A DNA stretch of 64,000 bases from Craspedostauros australis (taxonomy: Eukaryota; Bacillariophyta; Bacillariophyceae; Mastogloiales; Achnanthaceae). The translations under genes and the position numbers were made by a program. Below, one piece after another: positions 1-8,193 of this stretch; within the stretch, counting starts at the first letter, position 1, and every line of letters begins with the position of its first letter. Below the pieces are notes generated by a model that did no database searches, had not been told where the DNA came from, and saw nothing but the letters and a program-made list of their open reading frames with translations. Where the stretch lies: assembly GCA_026770025.1 (NCBI GenBank), contig JAMXDE010000008.1, positions 558,001 to 622,000 on the forward strand, given 5' to 3'.

Positions 1-37
1 CGAACAACATTGATTCACTCACTCAGTCCTATTGACA
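1..37 (+). repeat. 3' end of the 5' LTR of Copia-1
   Basis: Identical to 5064-5100 over all 37 bases and ends in ttgaca. The rest of this LTR is upstream of the window. Confidence 0.9.
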
Positions 38-50
38 GTTGTTCGCTAAT
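38..50 (+). promoter_or_regulatory. Candidate primer-binding site of Copia-1, complementary to its own LTR
   Basis: The 13 bases directly after the LTR, gttgttcgctaat, are the exact reverse complement of attagcgaacaac at 5059-5071 in the 3' LTR. The same bases in the 5' LTR are partly visible at 1-8. No TGG-type tRNA-complementary site is seen here. The position is where a primer-binding site belongs. Self-priming by the folded 5' end of the RNA, as known for Tf1 of fission yeast, is an inference. Confidence 0.5.
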
Positions 51-104
51 TGCAAGTTCACCCAAACATCGGGCACCAAGACCAACACCACCACGATCAT
101 CACC

Positions 105-1262
105 ATGGCCAACAGCCACGAAAAAATCCTCGCCACATTTCCGCAGGCCGTCGTCAAGCCGATCATCGGATTGCCCACCTACGAAACCATCGCCGAACTC
201 AACGTTGTACTCAACGCCAACGCAGCTTCCGTCCATTGCCCCCTGGGGAATGGAGAGCTGGGATACCTGGTTCTCACCGTATCCAACGAGATCTACAACG
301 AGCAATCGGCAACGGCATTCGTCGTACCAGCCAATCCAGGACCGCATCCAGTCATCCCAACGGGAGCCACAGCAGCACAAATCAGCGCAGCCACCAGCAT
401 CCACAAGGAACAAGAGCGCCTGTGGAGAGAGTACCGCGCTGTCGACAACGCGCTCAAGCAACAACTTCTTGGCGCCGTCGAGGACCAATACGTGCAAACA
501 CTTCGGCACAACATTGTGGGATACGCCAACGTCTCCACCCTGCAGCTGCTCACCCACCTGTACAGCACGTACGGCAAGATCACCCCTCAAGACCTGGATG
601 CCAACGACAAGGCCATGAAGAATGCCTACGATCCAGCGGAGCCATTCGAGGTGCTCGTCTCACAGATCGAATCCGCGCGCGATCTTGCCGCGGCAGCCAA
701 GACACCGTACACCGATCACCAGCTGGTCAACACAGCGTACAACCTTGTGTTCCAAACACAGCAGTTCCCCGAAGCATGCCGTTCTTTCCGTGCCCTCAGT
801 GCAGCCGACAAGACCTGGACACGGTTCAAAGCCTACTTCGCAACCGCCCACCAAGACCTCCGCGAAGCCCAGTCGTCCACCACGACTTCGGGGTTCCAAG
901 GAGCCAACGCAGCAACTGCGGCTGAAGAGACAGCCGAGGCTCTCGCGAACCTCGCGTCAGCCACTGCAGCCGACCGCAACGCCGTCGCCCTTCTCACCGA
1001 AAGCAATGCGAACTTGGTCAAGCAACTGTCCGAGATCACCGCCATGGTATCCAAGCTTCAAGTCAACACCGCGGGAGCAGGAGGGGCAGCCGCGAAGACG
1101 CACAAGCACAAGCACAACTCGTACTGCTGGACACACGGCTACAAGGTCAGCGCAACACACAACAGCGCCACCTGCAACAAGCCCGCCGAAGGACACAAGC
1201 GTGAGGCGACCCGAAGCAACACCATGGGAGGGTCCAACGCGGGAGCACCGACGAACGCATGA
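105..1262 (+). CDS. gag: Copia-1 Gag
   Basis: Capsid-like protein of 385 residues that would pack the element's RNA. The start is the first ATG in the frame; the frame is open back into the LTR but has no earlier ATG. The body is the alpha-helical, Ala-rich type of copia Gag. Near residue 341 is the Cys/His segment YCWTHGYKVSATHNSATCNK, followed by GHK and MGG, a motif common in Gag of diatom and other algal copia elements in place of a standard CCHC knuckle. It ends in TGA at 1260-1262. The same frame then runs open into pol. Family assignment rests on motif recognition and the adjacent pol. Confidence 0.85.
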   Translation: MANSHEKILATFPQAVVKPIIGLPTYETIAELNVVLNANAASVHCPLGNGELGYLVLTVSNEIYNEQSATAFVVPANPGPHPVIPTGATAAQISAATSIHKEQERLWREYRAVDNALKQQLLGAVEDQYVQTLRHNIVGYANVSTLQLLTHLYSTYGKITPQDLDANDKAMKNAYDPAEPFEVLVSQIESARDLAAAAKTPYTDHQLVNTAYNLVFQTQQFPEACRSFRALSAADKTWTRFKAYFATAHQDLREAQSSTTTSGFQGANAATAAEETAEALANLASATAADRNAVALLTESNANLVKQLSEITAMVSKLQVNTAGAGGAAAKTHKHKHNSYCWTHGYKVSATHNSATCNKPAEGHKREATRSNTMGGSNAGAPTNA

Positions 1263-4200
1263 CAAAAACGGCAGGAACACAGTAACCAAGTAGTGAACTC
1301 CATCACGAATTCATCACCCTGTGTGCCTGCCCTAGCCATTGTCGACTCTGGCTGTACCAGCCATTTCCTGCGAGCGACCGATCCGTGCCTCAACAAGACA
1401 AACGACAAAAATCCACTCCAAGTGACGCTGCCTGATGGTTCGACGATTGAATCGTCGCACCAAGCAACGGTGAGCATGACCAACGTGCCCCAACACGCAT
1501 GCACCGCAAGAGTTTTTCCACAACTCACCAGCGCAGCACTCCTTTCCGTGGGGCAACTGTGTGACCATGGTATGACCGTCGAGTTTGACCAAGAAGCAGT
1601 ACGTGTTCGCCGAAACGGAACCACGATTCACACCGGTCGTCGGCATCAAGTTGACGGCATGTATCGCGTAAACATCACACCACAAGAATTGGCAGTCCGG
1701 CAATCAGCCAATCACATCCACCACACGTCCACCAAGACAGAACTCGCCAAATTCTTCCACCAATGTTGCTTCAGCCCCTCGGTGGCAACTTTCACAACCG
1801 CCATAAAGAAAGGATTCTTCGCGTCCTGGCCGGGACTCACAGAGCAACTAATTCAAAAATTCCTTCCACCTTCCGATGCAACGGCGGCAGGACACATGCG
1901 TCAACAGTACCAAAACACCCAATCCACGAAGAACCGGTGCAATCACGGCAACCAGTCCACCAAGAATCCCCCAGAACCCCATGACGTGTTCATGGACGTT
2001 TTTCGGCCAACAGGGAAGACGTACACCGATCAAACTGGGCGCTTCCCGGTGACATCAAGCAGAGGCAACCAGTACATCATGATACTCTACGATCATGATT
2101 CGAACGCAATTCTGTCACGCCCCATGCGCAGTCGCCACGCAGCAGAGCTCACGCGAGCATGCGGCGAATTACTGGATGTTCTCCTACGAGCGGGTCTCAA
2201 GCCACGTTTCCACCGAATGGACAACGAGGCCCCTGCAGAGCTCAAGCAGCTCATCCAAGCCAAAAACATGGAATACCAACTAGTTCCACCAGGCATCCAT
2301 CGACGCAACGCAGCCGAGAGAGCAATATCGACATGGAAAGATCACTTCATCGCAGGTCTGGCAACAGCCGACGACGACTTCCCACTGCATCTATGGTGCC
2401 GAATGCTACCTCAGTGCGACATCACACTCAATCTGCTCCGGCCATCACGAGTGAACCCACACGTCTCCGCGTATCACGTCCTCCATGGAAACTTCGATTT
2501 CAACGCAACACCCCTCGCACCACCGGGCACAAGAGCCATCGCACACGACAAACCAGCAAAACGAGCCACATGGGCACCGCACGGAACCAAAGGATGGTAC
2601 ATCGCACCAGCCATGGAACACTACCGATGCTACCAAATCTACTGCACCAACACGCGAAAAGTCCGCATCACCGACACCGTCGAACTCAAGCCAAGTCGTT
2701 GTGCAACACCGATGCCGACCAACGCAGAGCTAGCCATCAAAGCCGCAGGCGACCTGGCCGCGGCACTCAAAACGCCCTGCCCACCAATACAAGCAGTCGG
2801 CGACCAGCAACTAGGCGCGTTGGAGGAGCTCAGCCGAATCTTCCAAACAGTAGCCCCAACACAACGAGATGCACCACTTCCGAGGGTGCCGGAGCGCGCC
2901 ACAGTCCCAGCGACGAAGGCAGCAACAAGCACTCGAACCAGCCAACCACACGCTACCAACAAGCACACGCCAGCACCTCCGAGGGTGCCAGAGACGGCGC
3001 CGGCAGTGACGGACGACGAAGACTCCGACGACGAAGACGACGACGACCACGAGGAAACACCACCGAGCGAGACGACCGCCGCAGCCCGCACGAGACTGCG
3101 CACGGGCACAATCCAGCGACGACGATGGGACACCAACGCCCCGAAGGCCAACGCCGTCATCGACGAACGCACCGGAACCGCGTACGAGTACCGACATCTC
3201 GTCGCAGGCAAAGTGCATGGCCACACACCCGAGCAGTGGTACCGATCGTTCGCCAACGAAATCGGACGCCTGGCACAAGGCATCGTCACGCGCATACCAG
3301 CGACAGCGGCCACAAACACCATCTTCTTCATCCCGAGAAACAAAGTCCCCAAGGATCGCACCATCACATACGGACGCATCGTATGCGCCGTGCGACCACA
3401 GAAGGCAGAAACCCACCGCACGCGCCTCACCGTGGGCGGCAACCTCATCGACTACCCCTTCGACGTACACACACCAACCGCCGAGCTGACGACGGCCAAG
3501 TGTCTCTTCAACAGCGTGGTCTCCACACCAGAAGCCAAATTCATGACCATCGACATCAAGGATTTTTACCTCAACACCGAGATGGAGAGATACGAGTACA
3601 TGCGAATGCCCATCGCCATGATGCCACCAGAAGTCGTCGAACAGTACAAACTCCACGACCTCGAACACAAAGGCAACGTGTATGTGGAAGTACGCAAGGG
3701 CATGTACGGCCTCCCACAAGCCGGCAAAATAGCGAATGTGAAGCTCCAGAAACACCTCGCAAAATTCGGATACCGCCCAGTCGTGCACACACCTGGACTG
3801 TGGAAACACGATTGCAGACCCATCACTTTCACCCTGGTCGTCGACGATTTCGGTGTGAAATATGTGGGCGAAGAACACGCGAAGCACCTCATCGGCGCTT
3901 TGCAAACCATCTACAAGTGTACAGTCGAGTGGAGCGGCGATCTCTACTGCGGCGTGAGTCTCAAATGGGACTACACGGCGCGAACAGTGGAGCTCTCCAT
4001 GCCAGGATACGTGCAAAAAGCACTTCACAAGTTTCAGCACCCCATCCCCACTCGACCACAACATGCGCCGGCACCGTGGGACGCACCAACCTACGGGGCG
4101 AAGACACAAGAGCCCAAACACGATGACACATCGCCCAAACTCCCGGCGGAACAAATCATCCGCATTCGACAAGTGGTGGGGACACTACTATACTACGCCA

Positions 4201-5063
4201 GAGCAGTAGACCCAACCATCCTACCAGCAGTAAGCGACATCGCCACACAGCAGGCGCACGCGACACAAGACACCGAACGACGCGTGAACCAACTCATGGA
4301 CTACTGCGCCACCCATCCCAACGCCATCCTGGTGTATCATGCCAGCGACATGATCTTGCACGTCGACAGCGACGCATCCTACCTCAGCTTACCAAAAGCG
4401 AGAAGCCGGGCCGGAGGCCACATGTACCTCAGCAAACGGTCCACCGATACCACCAAGGCACCGAGCACCGAGCCACCCAACAATGGCGCCATTCACACCG
4501 TATGCAACAAAATACAAAATGTGATGAGCTCCGCGGCCGAAGCCGAAGTGGGCGCCCTGTACTTGAACTGCACAGCAGCCACAGCACTTCGCACAACGCT
4601 CGACGAGTTGGGGCATCCCCAACCACCTACGCCCATCAAAACAGACAATTCCACAGCATCCGGAATTGTGAACAACACGATGAAACAACGACACACGCGG
4701 GCCATGGACATGCGGTTCTACTGGGTGCGCGACCGTGTCCAACAGGGCCAGTTCATCATCTATTGGGCCCCAGGAGCAGACAACCTCGCCGACTACTTCA
4801 CCAAACATCATCCGGCAGCTCACCATCGCAAAATGCGCGAAGTCTACCTCAAGCCCACTCCAGACAGTGGCAAGGCAACAGGACAGAGCATGCTGGGAGT
4901 TCCGCGAGGGTGTGCTGATTCCAGTCCCGCCCGTGACTCGCCTGACCATCGCCAGAACGCTATGCACCTCGCGCCCACTTTTCTGCTAGAGACAGGCAAG
5001 CTACGATCAGGAATCCTTTCCGCAACTCCAGCGCTAATCAATACAATCTCTCATAAATATTAG
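1263..5063 (+). CDS. pol: Copia-1 Pol: protease, integrase, RT, RNase H
   Basis: Enzymes for copying and inserting the element. The frame continues gag directly after its UGA; there is no ATG near the front, so translation probably comes from reading through that UGA. Numbering from 1293: aspartic protease DSGCTSHF at residue 18; a pre-integrase stretch with FHQCCFSP and WPGLT near 155-185; integrase with acidic residues in TDQTGRF (about 245), RMDNEA (about 310) and NAAERA (about 341); an acidic low-complexity linker near 560-590; RT with VVDDFG (about 850) in place of the common YVDD; RNase H with HVDSDA (about 1024) and the late motif DMRFYWVRDR. Length, about 1,260 residues, is normal for copia pol. 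It ends in TAG inside the LTR. Confidence 0.92.
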   Translation, partial: QKRQEHSNQVVNSITNSSPCVPALAIVDSGCTSHFLRATDPCLNKTNDKNPLQVTLPDGSTIESSHQATVSMTNVPQHACTARVFPQLTSAALLSVGQLCDHGMTVEFDQEAVRVRRNGTTIHTGRRHQVDGMYRVNITPQELAVRQSANHIHHTSTKTELAKFFHQCCFSPSVATFTTAIKKGFFASWPGLTEQLIQKFLPPSDATAAGHMRQQYQNTQSTKNRCNHGNQSTKNPPEPHDVFMDVFRPTGKTYTDQTGRFPVTSSRGNQYIMILYDHDSNAILSRPMRSRHAAELTRACGELLDVLLRAGLKPRFHRMDNEAPAELKQLIQAKNMEYQLVPPGIHRRNAAERAISTWKDHFIAGLATADDDFPLHLWCRMLPQCDITLNLLRPSRVNPHVSAYHVLHGNFDFNATPLAPPGTRAIAHDKPAKRATWAPHGTKGWYIAPAMEHYRCYQIYCTNTRKVRITDTVELKPSRCATPMPTNAELAIKAAGDLAAALKTPCPPIQAVGDQQLGALEELSRIFQTVAPTQRDAPLPRVPERATVPATKAATSTRTSQPHATNKHTPAPPRVPETAPAVTDDEDSDDEDDDDHEETPPSETTAAARTRLRTGTIQRRRWDTNAPKANAVIDERTGTAYEYRHLVAGKVHGHTPEQWYRSFANEIGRLAQGIVTRIPATAATNTIFFIPRNKVPKDRTITYGRIVCAVRPQKAETHRTRLTVGGNLIDYPFDVHTPTAELTTAKCLFNSVVSTPEAKFMTIDIKDFYLNTEMERYEYMRMPIAMMPPEVVEQYKLHDLEHKGNVYVEVRKGMYGLPQAGKIANVKLQKHLAKFGYRPVVHTPGLWKHDCRPITFTLVVDDFGVKYVGEEHAKHLIGALQTIYKCTVEWSGDLYCGVSLKWDYTARTVELSMPGYVQKALHKFQHPIPTRPQHAPAPWDAPTYGAKTQEPKHDDTSPKLPAEQIIRIRQVVGTLLYYARAVDPTILPAVSDIATQQAHATQDTERRVNQLMDYCATHPNAILVYHASDMILHVDSDASYLSLPKARSRAGGHMYLSKRSTDTTKAPSTEPPNNGAIHTVCNKIQNVMSSAAEAEVGALYLNCTAATALRTTLDELGHPQPPTPIKTDNSTASGIVNNTMKQRHTRAMDMRFYWVRDRVQQGQFIIYWAPGADNLADYFTKHHPAAHHRKMREVYLKPTPDSGKATGQSMLGVPRGCADSSPARDSPDHRQNAMHLAPTFLLETGKLRSGILSATPALINTISHKY

Positions 5064-5100
5064 CGAACAACATTGATTCACTCACTCAGTCCTATTGACA
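4911..5100 (+). repeat. 3' LTR of Copia-1 (left edge estimated)
   Basis: The right edge is firm: it ends ttgaca at 5100 and matches bases 1-37. The left edge is a guess from the first TG after a short purine run (gcgaggg before tgtgctgatt at 4911), giving about 190 bp. The end of pol overlaps it. An A/T-rich stretch at 5036-5060 lies just before the 13 bases that pair with the primer-binding region. Confidence 0.55.
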
Positions 5101-5105
5101 GGTTC

Positions 5106-6342
5106 CATCGACCGTCCCGGATCACGCTATTGTCCTCATCTCACCATGAGTTGCACTCCCACCATTGTGCCCAAACTGCAATCGAGACCCTCGCCAAGTC
5201 TCAGGAGGAGCGATCACTCGCGGTTACAGCAACAATTGCCAGGGTCACCATTCATTCCATTCTTCGAAGCGAGCAGTGCCAGCGTGGCGGAAAGACAAGA
5301 ACCGACGAGCCAGCGCAGTCCAAACATCCAAAGAACTTGACGAGCAAAAGAAGAAACCAACGAACCAACGAACCAACGAGCAACCCCATGCAGAGTGCGA
5401 GTGCCGTATTGCGGATCATGGTTGACACAGAGTTCCATACAGCACAAGAAGCACATGGTCAGCGATCCATGGCCCATGAGCACCGTACACCTACATATCC
5501 TCCTTTGTGGTGCTCCCAACTTCGTTGATGAGACGGATGTTCTTGTCGATCACCTCAGTTGAGCATCGATGCTCTGGAAGTCACGAGCCAAGACGGCGGC
5601 ACTCATGCCTATTGATAGAATGCGCGTGGTGTTGTGTGTTGGTGGTCCGTGTGGCAGGAACAGTGGAGGCGGCACGGTATCACTCCGCCTGATGCTTGCT
5701 GAAGGTGCCAACCCATCCCAATGCGCAATGTGGTGTTAGTTTGATGTTGGGGACTCTTGTTGCCTGTGCGGATGGCGATGGTTGCAATGCGGTGGGATGG
5801 CAACCAGTCAAATCCAAATGAGATGTGTCACGACCAACACAGGCAACCAACAAGGCAACCAACAAACGCAGTCACATCAGCGGCTTCATGGTTGTTCGAG
5901 GCATTGGCTCACACCTCAAGTTGGTGCTTGCGATGGCAGGCGGACAAGGGTCGGTGGTCTTGCAGATGCCACGATGACGCAAGCAAGCGTGGGCCATGGT
6001 GCACATGGTGGTGGTGGCGGCGGCGGTGGCGACGATGACAGCTGTCTGTGTTTCCGAAGACTTTCACGTTGTTTGCTTCGGATTGGTGTTGCGTTGATTG
6101 TGGCCAAACGAGAACTCTGTTGTGGTGCTTCTTTCTTGTTGTTGGTCGCACGCATTTTCGTGATGGATGGGAACAGAAAGATCCAATCCGCGCGAACCAG
6201 ACGCGTTTGATCAAGAGAAGGAGACAAACACAGGCAAACACAAAGAGAGAAGGAGGAGACCATGCGAACAAGACAACAACACACACACCACTCAACCCCA
6301 TACTCCAGCGCATCAACAACAAACATCGAATTGCCACTCATA
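5106..6342. repeat. Spacer repeat, copy 1 of 3
   Basis: Non-coding or decayed DNA that recurs, with small differences, at about 42.29-43.30 kb and 52.67-53.87 kb, always upstream of an ankyrin ORF. Shared landmarks are the gttccatcgaccgtccc start, a run of aaccaacgaacc repeats, and a GGT/GGC-rich stretch near 6000-6040. The last 200 bases match the leader of ankyrin ORFs c and d. The reading frame open at 52654-53520 is interrupted here by small indels. No protein family recognised. Confidence 0.8.
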
Positions 6343-6437
6343 TGAGCCCGGATAGCGAGTCGACCTGCACTTTGAAATGGACCTCCAGAAATATTGTCTC
6401 GGATATCCAGACCGAGCACATATTCGTAATCCTTGTA
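6343..6437 (+). repeat. Left terminal inverted repeat of the DNA transposon
   Basis: Pairs with 12266-12360. The outer 40 bases are identical; the inner half has substitutions but keeps 'gatatcca' and 'agcacatattcgtaatcct'. Confidence 0.88.
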
Positions 6438-7686
6438 GGTCTAATACAAATAATTCACCATTACATTTTTGAGTTATATCCTATTTTAAGTTTTATGGAC
6501 CAATGGATGTGCGCATTTTTCGATCTCTTTCGGGTTTCAGCCTGTTGGCTACGACTAAATCGATCCAACTTAACCCTTCACTGTTCTTCCCTTCAGCGAG
6601 GTTGTTCCCATTTTGAATTGTTTAGTCTCTTTTTGAGGTGATCTGGTGAGATCATCCAACGCCTCCTCCACGATAGCGCTAGTTGTAGAGTTTGGGGAGA
6701 AGCGGCGAGTTCGCGTTTACAACCATTCTACCATCCGTTTGTCTGATCCGTCATCTACGTCACCAAACTGGCTGCTGCATCATGAACCACCAATCACAGG
6801 ACGACATGAATCATCGTTCTGTGTGTTTCGTTGTGACGGAAGGGTTGGGTGGGTTGGTACTCTTCGGAGTGTTTGTGTGATGCTTCTTTCGTACGTTTGG
6901 TAAAATAATCAATGATTACCTCAGCCCCCAATATGTGAGGCCGGTCGAGAGCGCAAAACTCGACACAACCACATGACGAGAGAGAAACACCAAAAAAAGT
7001 CCACAATGGCCGTCCAACGGCAACCCCCGCGCCGCACCAACCAGCGGTCCACAGAAAAATACAAGCATATCACCGTCACCGCCATGCAACATTTGGTGGG
7101 TGGGCGAGAGTGGGCTGCGAGAGCGGTTCATTTGGGGCGGCGACAGGCTCCCGCGCAAACGTCCCAATTTGGCGCCGGATCGGCTTGTTGGATGTGGGAC
7201 GTGTGCTCCATACACATCCCACACCAATGCCCATGGATGCGCAAGACGCATCCGAAAGGCCATCACCAAGGATCCCACGAAGTTTGAGGCTCGGGGACGA
7301 CCGAGAAGGTGTCCGCGCGGAGGAAACGGTGGAGGACAAGAGTTTTGGCGGTGTATCGCGGGGGTTCCCATGGTGTGGCTTTGGCTGTGACAGGCAGCAT
7401 CATCAAGCCACCCAATCGCCAAGTCGCCCATACAAGGCCCGTGCATCATCGCCTGAAGATTCACGTCGCGAAGTTTGGGCTGCTGCAATGGTCTGGAAGA
7501 GGCTGTGGCCTCGAATGAGTACAGACAGGTCATGTTTTGGTGGGGTGCCACGAAAACAGATGGCATCACCAAATGGAGGTGTACCATCAAGACCATCGAT
7601 GCCCATCCCCCTCTGGATGCATCAGCATGTCACCAGAGAGTGTGGGAATGCACGAGGACCACGTGGAGGGGCTGTAAGGATCGTAA

Positions 7687-7720
7687 GGATGCGGTATGGA
7701 TCTGTATCCATACCGCATCC
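7687..7720 (+). terminator. Perfect 15-bp hairpin followed by a T run
   Basis: The stem ggatgcggtatggat is followed by the loop ctgt and its exact complement, then ggattgcaatcgg and six T at 7733-7738. It resembles a bacterial-style terminator in shape; in a nuclear element its role is unknown. Confidence 0.4.
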
Positions 7721-7932
7721 GGATTGCAATCGGTTTTTTGACAACGTTCGTTTTCACTGCAGGGACACTTTGGGCCATGTCATGTGGATATCTGTGGCCC
7801 ATCTTCATGCATTGGATAGATGGGGAGTATACCGAGCCATGGTGGTGCGCAGTTTATCAAAATACCAGGATAATGATGATGATCATGGGTGCTGAGAGGA
7901 GGGCAACATTGCTTGATCGAGAATTTTTTTGA

Positions 7933-7958
7933 ATCCACCACACAATTGTGTGGTGGAT
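7933..7958. repeat. Perfect 26-bp palindrome
   Basis: Half-site atccaccacacaa followed directly by its complement with no loop, preceded by a run of seven T. It could be a dimer-binding site or a cruciform within the transposon's left arm. Confidence 0.7.
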
Positions 7959-8193
7959 CAACATGAAAATAAAAACAGCTTCAATATCAATTAAACTTCA
8001 GTATTCTGATTAATAGATAGTCAGGCGTATGAATGCACTGTTTAGATTTAATTGTAAGTGATGTGTTGTTGAGATATAGCATGACAAGCAGATATTGGAT
8101 GTGCTTTTTGGACGGCCTCTAGATTCGTTTTAGTAGCCTGACCGGGCACCCACAAAACTCCACAACTAGCGTTATCGCAGTGATGCACACCCA

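Larger units (their letters stand above)
1..5105 (+). mobile_element. Copia-1, Ty1/copia LTR retrotransposon, 5' end cut by the window
   Basis: Gag and pol lie between two copies of the same LTR end. Bases 1-37 repeat exactly at 5064-5100, so the window starts inside the 5' LTR. Order in pol is protease, integrase, RT, RNase H, which defines Ty1/copia. The element ends in CA at 5100. The next bases, ggttc at 5101-5105, continue the host spacer also seen near 42.29 kb and 52.67 kb and are the predicted target duplication; the matching left copy lies outside the window. Both reading frames are undamaged apart from one UGA between gag and pol, so the copy looks young. Confidence 0.93.
6438..8193. 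other. Non-coding left arm of the DNA transposon
   Basis: About 1.75 kb between the left inverted repeat and the end of the transposase gene. Moderately long frames exist on both strands (for example 7110-7895 plus and 6916-7596 minus) but overlap each other, show no family motif, and are not supported by a second copy. Two strong inverted repeats lie here (7687-7720 and 7933-7958). The stretch may be regulatory, subterminal or captured DNA. Confidence 0.5.

Noticed and set aside
15..590. Long frame antisense to Copia-1 gag
   Set aside because: It mirrors gag codon bias on the other strand; no motif, and the plus-strand Gag is well supported.
1260..1262. UGA reassigned as a sense codon in this genome
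   Set aside because: Other good genes here, such as the DIRS ORF1 and recombinase, end naturally in TGA, so a local recoding or mutation is more likely.
7110..7895. 261-codon frame in the left arm of the DNA transposon
   Set aside because: Low-complexity composition, overlapped by equally long frames on the other strand, interrupts the hairpin at 7687; no motif.
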